Part shown: piece by piece, positions 31,664 to 37,540 of the stretch | How the letters are laid out: every line of letters starts with the position of its first letter | Numbering within the stretch: the stretch's first letter is position 1 | Assembly (NCBI RefSeq): GCF_009758175.1 | Contig: NZ_WRPM01000063.1 | Span: 1 to 37,540, forward strand | Reading direction: 5' to 3' | DNA: 37,540 bases | From: Nesterenkonia alkaliphila | GTDB lineage: Bacteria; Actinomycetota; Actinomycetes; Actinomycetales; Micrococcaceae | The notes under the pieces: model-generated | What the model was told of the DNA's origin: nothing | Seen by the model: the letters and a program-made list of their open reading frames with translations, nothing else | Database searches by the model: none | Program-made: the position numbers and the translations under genes

Positions 31664-31938
31664 TAGACCAGGAGATCATCGAGCGCCTTCAGCTTTACGC
31701 GGGAAAACCTGCCTCGGAGATCTCCGGACGCATCCGACAGCTAGAGCGCGAGTGGGACTTCGAGCGCGTCCTTGAACTCAACGCGTCGTCCCTGGCATTC
31801 CTGGGAAAGGTGCTCGGGGTAACCGTCAACAGAAAATGGCTGCTGCTGCCAGGCACCGTTCTGTCGTTTCTCTTTCAGCACTCCGTGCGAGGGTGGTGCC
31901 CGCCTGTGGTTCTCTTCCGCCCCGAGGAGGAGACGATC
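31664..31938 (+). pseudogene. DUF2892-type (YgaP-like membrane) gene remnant
   Basis: The frame reads LDQEIIERLQLYAGKPAS, then ISGRIRQLEREWDFERVLELN and a hydrophobic hairpin (SLAFLGKVLGVTVNRKWLLLPGTVLSFLF) ending QHSVRGWCPP. This is the pattern of the DUF2892 membrane proteins encoded with rhodaneses. No start codon remains because the IS481 terminus abuts codon 2 or 3. The frame then runs on into the DUF302 gene, so the native C-terminus is also lost. The original protein would have belonged to the nearby sulfur operon. Confidence 0.6.
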
Positions 31939-32366
31939 ATGTCTTATTACCCGCACCCTCACTATCCGGTTGCCCTACGCCGAAGCCGTAGAACGTACAC
32001 GCGAGGCCTTGGCAGAACAGAGCTTCGGCATCCTCAGCGAGATTGATGTCAAGGCCACCTTTGAGAAGAAGTTAGGCGCGGAATCCGCCGAGGCCCTCGG
32101 TGACTACTGTTATCTTGGAGGCCTGTAACCAAGGACTAACCAGTAAGGCCCTCGCCGCCGAGCCTCAACTCGGCGCATTGTTGCCGTGCAATGTCATGGT
32201 CCGTCGCGGCATCGAAGGCGACCAGAGCATCATCTATGCGGTCGATCCTCAGACCCTGGTACAGCTCAGCGACGCTCCCCAGGTGCGCGAAGTCGCCGAC
32301 GCTCGATTGCGTGCAGCCTTAACCTCACTGGCCAGCGCCGACCCCATCACGCCTGAATCTCTATGA
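31939..32366 (+). pseudogene. DUF302-family gene broken by two frameshifts
   Basis: ATG 31939 has a GAGGAGGA ribosome site. The frame starts MSYY, then similarity moves to the frame TRTLTIRLPYAEAVERTREA, which continues to FEKKLGAESAEALGDYC. A second shift in TGTTATC (about 32108-32114, one extra T) leads to ILEACNQGLTSKALAAEPQL, then GALLPCNVMVRRGI and the stop at 32366. The three frames together make a full DUF302 domain of about 140 residues, a small family often next to sulfur and metal genes. The damage is either recent decay or two sequencing errors. Confidence 0.7.
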
Positions 32367-32435
32367 CGGACTAGGGCTGGTCGGCCTCTCCACGTCAGAG
32401 ATCAACCCGGACCCATCTGGCGGCCTGTTCCCCTT

Positions 32436-32714
32436 TCAGGCCAGGGACAGGAACAGCTTCTCCAGCTCTTCCACCGTGAGTCCATCCTCGGTGTCCGCGG
32501 CCCGTTCTGGTTCAGTGACGCAGAACTGCATCGCTGAGGACACCACGGCGAACCCGGCCCGGTCCAATGCCGTGGACACGGCCGAAAGCTGGGTAACCAC
32601 GTCGCGGCAGCTTCCGCCGTTCTCCACCGCGTTGATCACCGAGTCCAGCTGGCCGCGAGCTCGCTTCAGACGGTTCACGATCTTGCGCTGGGTCTCTGGA
32701 TCCGCTTCTCTCAT
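32436..32714 (-). CDS. cstR: CsoR/CstR-family repressor, persulfide-sensing (CstR-like)
   Basis: A 92-residue all-helical repressor of the DUF156/CsoR family (IVNRLKRARGQLDSVINAVE, then CRDVVTQLSAVSTALDRAG). In CsoR, copper is held by C36, H61 and C65. Here C36 and C65 are kept but position 61 is alanine, the pattern of CstR, which senses sulfane sulfur through a disulfide or polysulfide between its two cysteines. The downstream neighbourhood of sulfur genes agrees. It is the distal gene of the leftward cluster, 46 nt behind the permease gene. The two palindromes at 35734-35782 are its likely operators. Confidence 0.85.
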   Translation of the reverse strand: MREADPETQRKIVNRLKRARGQLDSVINAVENGGSCRDVVTQLSAVSTALDRAGFAVVSSAMQFCVTEPERAADTEDGLTVEELEKLFLSLA

Positions 32715-32760
32715 GATTCTCTCCTGTTTCTCGCGCTGCCTGGTGTCTCTCTGGTTGTCT

Positions 32761-33603
32761 CTATGATGTCAACAATTGTCCGCGTCGGCGGTACAACAGG
32801 ATCCCCAGCAGCGCCACAATGGCCACCGCTGCCGCCACCCCGTAGGCCAGCGGCAGTTCTTGCAGGAACACCACCACGCCCATAACCAGCACCAGGTACC
32901 CAAAGGTCTTCTTCAGCGCCTTATCTGGGACATGCTTGCCCAGCACAGTCCCGATAAGTGCCCCGATCACCGTGATCGCGGTGATCATCAGCACCGGTAC
33001 CCAGTCGATGCTCACCGAGGTCAGGTACCCGGCCAGGCCGGTGAAGGACTTCATCGAGATGATCAGCAAGGAGGTAGCCACTGCAGCGGGCATAGACAGC
33101 CCACCCAGCAGCACCAGCGCCGGGACCACCAGGAATCCACCGCCGGCGCCGACCATGCCGGTCACCAGACCGACCACCAGTCCTTCGGCGAGGATCTTGC
33201 CCAGGGGCAGCTTCTTCCGCTCCTCACCAGTCTGGGTGACTTTGCGGTCCATGATCATCGCCAACGCGGTGGCGACCATCATGGCGCCGAAGGCCACCAT
33301 CAGCACCACACTGGGCAGCTGACTCCCCAGAAGTCCACCGCCGAAGGCCCCGACCATCGCCGCCGCCCCGAAGATGAATCCGGTCCGCCATTGCACATTG
33401 CCACGCCTGGCGTGAGCCAGGACACTGACTGCGGAGGTCACCCCGATGATGAACATGGACGCAGCAATGGCCTCATGCGCAGGGAAGCCTGCCACGTAGG
33501 TCAGCAGCGGAACGGCGAGGATGGTGCCCCCGCCGCCGAGCAGGCCCAGGGAGAGCCCGATCCCGACGGCGAGGACCATCGCCAGAATCAGACCCCCGTT
33601 CAT
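32761..33603 (-). CDS. TauE/SafE-family sulfite/organosulfonate exporter
   Basis: A 280-residue protein with eight or so hydrophobic segments and the two family repeats: GLSLGLLGGGGTILAVPLLTY near the N-terminus and GLVTGMVGAGGGFLVVPALVLL in the middle. TauE/SafE proteins move sulfite, thiosulfate or related anions across the membrane. Placed in a CstR cluster it probably exports sulfite or thiosulfate formed by persulfide oxidation. The start overlaps the stop of the rhodanese gene by 4 nt (ATGA, 33600-33603). Confidence 0.88.
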   Translation of the reverse strand: MNGGLILAMVLAVGIGLSLGLLGGGGTILAVPLLTYVAGFPAHEAIAASMFIIGVTSAVSVLAHARRGNVQWRTGFIFGAAAMVGAFGGGLLGSQLPSVVLMVAFGAMMVATALAMIMDRKVTQTGEERKKLPLGKILAEGLVVGLVTGMVGAGGGFLVVPALVLLGGLSMPAAVATSLLIISMKSFTGLAGYLTSVSIDWVPVLMITAITVIGALIGTVLGKHVPDKALKKTFGYLVLVMGVVVFLQELPLAYGVAAAVAIVALLGILLYRRRGQLLTS

Positions 33604-34271
33604 CCTCGCAACGCTTGGGTTTGGCCTGCCTGGATCGCGGTGGAGCGTGGGATCTCGGCCAGCAGCTTCTCCACCGTGGGATCAGCCTCGACCTTGTTCC
33701 ACGGCATCTTGTTTAACACCGCAGCCATCGCGCAGGAATCAGTGAGCGCGGAGAAGGTCAGCCCGGCACCGATCGCGCCGGCCAGGTAACCGACCTTCGG
33801 TGAGATCAGCTTGCTGCCCAAGAACCCGGTGAGCACCAGGGAACCGGCGACCATCCGGACCTGGCGGTCCATGGCCCAACGCTGCTGACCCCGGTGGGTG
33901 TGCTGGCTGTGCTGTGCCTCCATCGCGACGACGCCGCCCTCGAGCACCCGAGCGGTGTCAACACCTGCAGCACGCAGCAGCTGCAGGGCCTGGTTGGCGC
34001 GGTTGCCGGTCTGGCAGATCAGCACGATCTCACCGCTGAACTGCTCGGCCAGGGCCTCCTTGTTCTTCTGCAATAGGTCCAACGGGATGTTGTGTGATCC
34101 GGGGACCCGCAGCGACTCATACTCCGCGGGTGTGCGCACGTCCACCAACAGCGGAGCCTGCTCGGACTGGAGCTTCTCGGCGAGCTCGCTCGGGCTTATG
34201 GGCGCGGTGGCCGCGGAGGTTGGCGTCGACGTGGTGGTGCCAGTGCTTACAGGGTTCGTGGTGGTAGCCAT
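33600..34271 (-). CDS. Rhodanese-like sulfurtransferase fused to DUF2892 membrane hairpin
   Basis: A 223-residue protein. Residues 1-25 are a Thr/Ser-rich leader. Residues about 26-120 are a rhodanese domain with active-site C86 in LICQTGNRANQ. Residues about 135-195 form a DUF2892 hairpin of two hydrophobic segments (VRMVAGSLVLTGFLGSKL; VGYLAGAIGAGLTFSALTDSCAMAAVL), as in E. coli YgaP. It would carry sulfane sulfur at the membrane, close to the permease with which it is translationally coupled. The gene has GGAGG upstream of ATG 34271. Confidence 0.88.
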   Translation of the reverse strand: MATTTNPVSTGTTTSTPTSAATAPISPSELAEKLQSEQAPLLVDVRTPAEYESLRVPGSHNIPLDLLQKNKEALAEQFSGEIVLICQTGNRANQALQLLRAAGVDTARVLEGGVVAMEAQHSQHTHRGQQRWAMDRQVRMVAGSLVLTGFLGSKLISPKVGYLAGAIGAGLTFSALTDSCAMAAVLNKMPWNKVEADPTVEKLLAEIPRSTAIQAGQTQALRG

Positions 34272-34311
34272 AGGGCGGGAGGTTCCTCTCGAAAACGAAT
34301 GGGGTTGTGTC

Positions 34312-35703
34312 TTAGTTGGAATGCTTGTATTCCGACCAGCCGGCGTAGCTGCCGACCAGTTCCCGGACGTCGTAGCCCTGCCGGCGCAGCGCGCTGGCCG
34401 CCACCGAGTTCCGAGTCCCGGACTGGCAGTAGGTCACGATCGGACCGCTCTTAGGCAGCTGGTCCTGATGCCAGAGCACCCGTCCGGCGCTGAGCTGCTT
34501 GGAGCCCGGGATGTGACCGGCGGCGTGCTCGGACTTGTTGCGCACATCCAACAGAAGCGCCGGCTCGAAGTCCTCGAGCTCCGCCGGGGTGATGGTCGCC
34601 GGCTGAATCTTGGGCAGATCGGCGAGGCTGATCGTATAACCCTTCACCCGGTCGATGCCCACCCGCATGAGGTGATTGCGCATGGTCTCAGCCTGGTCCT
34701 GATCCTCAGCAAGGAGGATCAGCGGCCGGGTCTCGGTTTCGGGGTCATAGGCCCAGGCGCCGAAGCTGGCGAACTTGCCGCCGGCCGGGATATTCAGTGC
34801 CCCGAGGACGGTGCCCTTCTTGACCTCGTCGTTGGTGCGGGTGTCCACGAAGATCGCCCGGTCCTCCTCCAGGGCGCTACGCACCTGGTCTGAGGTGAAC
34901 GCCTTCAGTGGAGACAGCGGACCCAGCACGGCGGGGCCTTCTTTGTTCTCGCGCTTCATCCGCCCGAAGTAGGCGTGAGCGTCAGGCTGACCATCGAGGA
35001 GCTCGTCGATGAAGCCCTGCTCGTCATCGGCGGCAAGGTGCTTGGACCACCAGGCGTTGGCCCGCTCGTAGCCGACCGTGGTGGCCGGCAGTGCGCCCAG
35101 GGCCTTGCCGCAGGCGCTGCCTGCGCCGTGGCCGGGATAGACCAAGATGTGGTCGGGCAGGGTGAGGAACTCGTTCTTCAGGCTGGCATAGAGCTGCTTG
35201 GCACCTTCGAAGCGGGTGTCCTCTCCCCCGGCAGCCTCATCGAGCAGGTCCGGGCGGCCGAGATCTCCGGCGAAGACGAAGTCTCCGGAGATCATATAGC
35301 CGGGGTCATCGCTGAAGGCGCCGTCGGTCACCAGGAACACCAGATGCTCGGGGGTGTGGCCGGGGGTGTGACGGGCCTCCACGCGGATGTTGCCCAGGGT
35401 GATCACGTCACCGTGCTTCAGCCGGGTGGCATCGAAGCCGTACTGCCAGTCCTCGCCCCCCTCGCCGGAGACGAACGCTTCGGCACCTGCCGCGGCCGCG
35501 AGCTCACGGGTGCCGGAGAGGTAGTCGGCGTGGATATGGGTCTCGGCGACCTTAGTGATGCGCATGCCATGGTTCGCGGCGAGATCGAAGTATTCGCCGA
35601 CGTCGCGGCGGGCGTCGATGACCATGGCTTCACCGGTGGCCTGGCAGCCGATGAAGTAGCTGGCCTGGGCAAGGTCCTCGTCGTAGATGCGTTCTAGAAG
35701 CAT
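34312..35703 (-). CDS. cstB: CstB-like persulfide dioxygenase fused to two rhodanese domains
   Basis: A 463-residue protein from ATG 35703, which has GGGGAG upstream; a longer frame to 35766 would run through the operators. Residues 1 to about 230 are a metallo-beta-lactamase-fold persulfide dioxygenase: THIHADY (H56, H58, D60), RHTPGHTPEH and SGDFVFAGDLGRPDL supply the Fe(II) ligands. Residues about 265-350 are a rhodanese domain without an obvious catalytic cysteine; residues about 370-460 are a second one with CQSGTR. This is the domain order of CstB, which converts persulfides to thiosulfate. It is the first gene of the cluster, directly behind the two operators. Confidence 0.9.
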   Translation of the reverse strand: MLLERIYDEDLAQASYFIGCQATGEAMVIDARRDVGEYFDLAANHGMRITKVAETHIHADYLSGTRELAAAAGAEAFVSGEGGEDWQYGFDATRLKHGDVITLGNIRVEARHTPGHTPEHLVFLVTDGAFSDDPGYMISGDFVFAGDLGRPDLLDEAAGGEDTRFEGAKQLYASLKNEFLTLPDHILVYPGHGAGSACGKALGALPATTVGYERANAWWSKHLAADDEQGFIDELLDGQPDAHAYFGRMKRENKEGPAVLGPLSPLKAFTSDQVRSALEEDRAIFVDTRTNDEVKKGTVLGALNIPAGGKFASFGAWAYDPETETRPLILLAEDQDQAETMRNHLMRVGIDRVKGYTISLADLPKIQPATITPAELEDFEPALLLDVRNKSEHAAGHIPGSKQLSAGRVLWHQDQLPKSGPIVTYCQSGTRNSVAASALRRQGYDVRELVGSYAGWSEYKHSN

Positions 35704-35733
35704 GAGATCGCTCCCCTTCCTGACAGTCGATGG

Positions 35734-35749
35734 ATACCCCGGGGGGTAT
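35734..35749. promoter_or_regulatory. CstR/CsoR-type operator 1
   Basis: ATACCCC-GG-GGGGTAT is a perfect 7-bp inverted repeat, the G/C-tract palindrome bound by CsoR/CstR-family repressors. It lies 30 nt upstream of the cstB-like start. Confidence 0.75.
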
Positions 35750-35766
35750 GTATGCAAGTCTGACAT

Positions 35767-35782
35767 ATACCCTCGGGGGTAT
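35767..35782. promoter_or_regulatory. CstR/CsoR-type operator 2
   Basis: ATACCCTCGGGGGTAT has the same 16-base layout as operator 1 with one arm mismatch. It lies within TATACCC-TCGG-GGGTATA (35766-35783). The centres of the two operators are 33 bp apart, about three helical turns, so two repressor tetramers can sit on the same face. Confidence 0.72.
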
Positions 35783-35817
35783 ACAAGTCGGGGCTGAAGC
35801 GCCCTGGGTTTCTTGGA

Positions 35818-35848
35818 GACTCCATTGCTTGGAAAGGATCATGGAGTC
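35818..35848. repeat. Inverted repeat between the sulfur operon and IS30
   Basis: GACTCCAT (35818-35825) and ATGGAGTC (35841-35848) are perfectly inverted with a 15-nt spacer. It could be a hairpin of an interrupted neighbouring gene. Function unknown. Confidence 0.35.
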
Positions 35849-35897
35849 ATGACCGAAGCATGAACAGCTGCGCTGTCACAGCGATGCAGGATCTCAA

Positions 35898-37349
35898 GCC
35901 GTATTCAACGGGTCGTCGCAACAGTGTGTTGTTGGACTGAGCGTAGTTGATCGGCGAACGCCTCGGCGGGAGTGCGCCACCCCAAGATCCCGCGTGACCG
36001 GTTGTTCATGGCGGTGGCGATAGCTGCGATCTCGGTGGCGTTCCACCTGGAGAGGTCAGTGCCTTTCGGGAAGTATTGCCGAAGCAGACCATTGAGGTGC
36101 TCGTTGGAGCCACGCTGCCAGGGACTCTTCGCGTCAGCGAAGTACACCGGCAGCCCAGTCTCCTTTGTCAGCAGCGCATGTGCCGAGAGCTCTTTGCCGC
36201 GGTCCCAGGTCAAAGAACGGCGCAGCTGATCAGGCAGATGGGTGATCGACTTCGCCAGAGCGTCTTTCATGGTCAACGCCCCATACCCCGCCAGTGCCGG
36301 GCCGTTCTTCGTTGGTCGAATTTGCCCGTACCCGGCCTGGCGGGGCAGGTGGACCAGCATCGCGTAGCGGGTGGTGCGCTCGATCAACGTGGCCACGGCC
36401 GAACGCTTCAACCCGATGATCAGGTCACCTTCCCAGTGCCCGGCGATCTTGCGGTCCTCGACCTCCGTGGGACGCTTCTCAAGCACCGTCTCCGCAGTCA
36501 CGTGCGCCCAGGCTTGTTGGCGGGTTCTCGCTCTCGGCGTCCGTTTGGCCCGGCCTCGGCGCAGGTGCCAGGACTGCTTGCGCTCAAGCCCGCCACGGCC
36601 CTCAACGTAGAGCGCCTGGTAGATCGCCTCATGGGAGATCCGCATCGACTCATTCTCAGGGAAGTCCAAGGGCAGGCGCCGAGCGATCTGCTGAGGGCTC
36701 CAGCCGGTGACCCACTCCCGGTCCCCGCGGTGAGGTTTGTTCTTTCCATCCCAGATCGGCCCGGTGGGGCCGACGATCTCACCTTCGGCGGTGACGATTT
36801 CACCGCTGAGCTTGTCTTGGACGTACTGGCGTAACTGGTGGTGGGTGACCAGCTTCGCGGTCTTGGGTCGCTTGGCTCGGCGTTCGGTGTGCCACTGCGC
36901 TGTTGATGCTTTGTACTCCAGGCGGTAGGTGCAAGTGGAGGCGTTACGGCGCAATTCCCGAGAAATGGTCGACGGGCTGCGGCCCAGTCGCTTTGCGATC
37001 TCACGGACTCCGACTTCCTGGGCGCGCCATAAGGCGATGTCCTCCCGCTCAGCTGAGGAGAGGTATCGTCCGGAGGTGGTGGGTGCCAGTCGTGGATTCA
37101 CTCCACCAGCATGCTTGAACCAGCGGTGAGCTACAGGCTCTGAAATCCCAGCGGCGACCGCGGCTTCTCGAGTCTTCGCGCCGGCCGCGATAGCTTCCCA
37201 GAAGCGGACTATGTCCTGACGCCACGCGATGCTGGGGCGTCCTGGCGAGAACATGAGCCCTCGCTCTTCCCTGATCTTCTTCTGCCTCGGACTAGTGCCC
37301 ATCGAACACCTCCATCGGGTAGGTGCTGCGACGACCAGTTGAATACGGC
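35898..37349 (-). mobile_element. IS30-family insertion sequence, apparently complete
   Basis: Terminal inverted repeats of about 26 bp match at 24 positions: left 35898-35923 begins GCCGTATTCAAC, right 37324-37349 is its inverted partner. The element is about 1.45 kb and holds one transposase gene. No clear target duplication was found; IS30 elements make only 2-3 bp ones. Confidence 0.75.
35905..37302 (-). CDS. IS30-family transposase
   Basis: A 465-residue transposase. The N-terminal part (about 20-125) holds two HTH regions, the second being the IS30-type YLSSAEREDIALWRAQ, then IAKRLGRSPSTISRELRRN. The DDE core shows the first Asp in AGHWEGDLIIG, the second in LTWDRGKEL and the Glu in SPWQRGSNEHLNGLLRQYFP, with the usual IS30 C-terminus (MNNRSRGILGWRTPAEAF). 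The frame is intact. Its 3' end lies inside the left terminal repeat, as is common in compact elements. The enzyme should be active as far as can be seen. Confidence 0.93.
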   Translation of the reverse strand: MGTSPRQKKIREERGLMFSPGRPSIAWRQDIVRFWEAIAAGAKTREAAVAAGISEPVAHRWFKHAGGVNPRLAPTTSGRYLSSAEREDIALWRAQEVGVREIAKRLGRSPSTISRELRRNASTCTYRLEYKASTAQWHTERRAKRPKTAKLVTHHQLRQYVQDKLSGEIVTAEGEIVGPTGPIWDGKNKPHRGDREWVTGWSPQQIARRLPLDFPENESMRISHEAIYQALYVEGRGGLERKQSWHLRRGRAKRTPRARTRQQAWAHVTAETVLEKRPTEVEDRKIAGHWEGDLIIGLKRSAVATLIERTTRYAMLVHLPRQAGYGQIRPTKNGPALAGYGALTMKDALAKSITHLPDQLRRSLTWDRGKELSAHALLTKETGLPVYFADAKSPWQRGSNEHLNGLLRQYFPKGTDLSRWNATEIAAIATAMNNRSRGILGWRTPAEAFADQLRSVQQHTVATTR

Positions 37350-37540
37350 CAGTTCCGGTCGCGGAAGTTCGTGCACGCTCTGGACCGTCATCACCTCATC
37401 GGTTCGATGGGGCAGGTCGGTGCCGTCGGCTTATCCGGCTAATTGGGGTTCTTTTGGGCTATTGGCCGGTTAATCTTTAAGGGGTATCCATTTAGGTGCC
37501 AAAGCCCTGATCAGCGTCAGTTGAGGGTCTGTGAGCGCGG
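37350..37540. other. Right flank of IS30, no gene recognised
   Basis: About 190 nt without a supportable frame. Part of it (about 37441-37490) is visibly richer in A and T than the rest of the window, and may belong to another mobile element or an interrupted intergenic region. Confidence 0.35.

Noticed and set aside
32776-33789. 337-codon plus-strand frame opposite the TauE/SafE gene
   Set aside because: The His/Gln-rich translation is typical of antisense of membrane proteins. The minus strand carries the family repeats.
1-37540. CRISPR arrays, tRNA or rRNA genes
   Set aside because: No regularly spaced direct repeats, and no tRNA-like or rRNA-like stretch was recognised on reading; a tRNAscan or Infernal run would be decisive.

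Overview
The window is high-GC actinobacterial DNA. GTG starts, strong AGGAGG-type ribosome sites, many 1-8 nt gene overlaps, and the protein families present (DUF6112, DUF2637, SCO6881-like TrbL, MobF relaxase) fit an integrative conjugative element (ICE) or large plasmid of a Micrococcales-type actinomycete. The species cannot be named from this sequence, and no tRNA, rRNA, integrase or att site was seen, so the element's ends are outside or unrecognised.

1-9331, read leftward, is the transfer and maintenance block: a bifunctional primase-polymerase, a DUF2637 membrane/HTH protein, two proteins of unknown function, a ParB-like protein, a VirB8-like membrane protein candidate, a three-domain cell-wall hydrolase, two small pilin-like membrane proteins and a TrbL/VirB6-like channel protein running off the left edge. 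An antisense gene for a TIGR02391/Ymh-type protein with a HEPN-like R-x4-H motif (1616-2479) sits inside this block.

9559-22304 is the regulatory and relaxase block. Two very similar AraC regulators in opposite orientation (9559-10530 and 21024-21929) bracket a 14-TM efflux pump, a divergent and tightly coupled marR-SNF2-SWIM-like operon, a probable oriT, the MobF relaxase-helicase, a small protein of unknown function, another AraC-type regulator and an alpha/alpha-toroid protein. The SWIM-like protein has lost the zinc-binding cysteines.

22707-28540 is defence cargo: a coupled AAA ATPase and subtilisin-like protease (IetAS-type pair) facing a stand-alone OLD-family ATPase/TOPRIM nuclease. 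It looks less GC-rich than its flanks (by eye).

28720-37540 is a patchwork of resistance modules and insertion sequences: a small HTH protein next to a perfect palindrome, a CmtR/CadD cadmium module, a MazG-like pyrophosphohydrolase, an IS481 remnant, decayed DUF2892 and DUF302 genes, a sulfide/persulfide detoxification operon (CstR-like repressor, TauE/SafE permease, rhodanese-DUF2892, CstB-like persulfide dioxygenase-rhodanese) with two matching operator palindromes, and an apparently complete IS30-family element. The most promising candidates for undescribed biology are the marR-SNF2-degenerate-SWIM operon beside oriT, the HEPN gene embedded in the transfer operon, and the unknown gene behind the relaxase.
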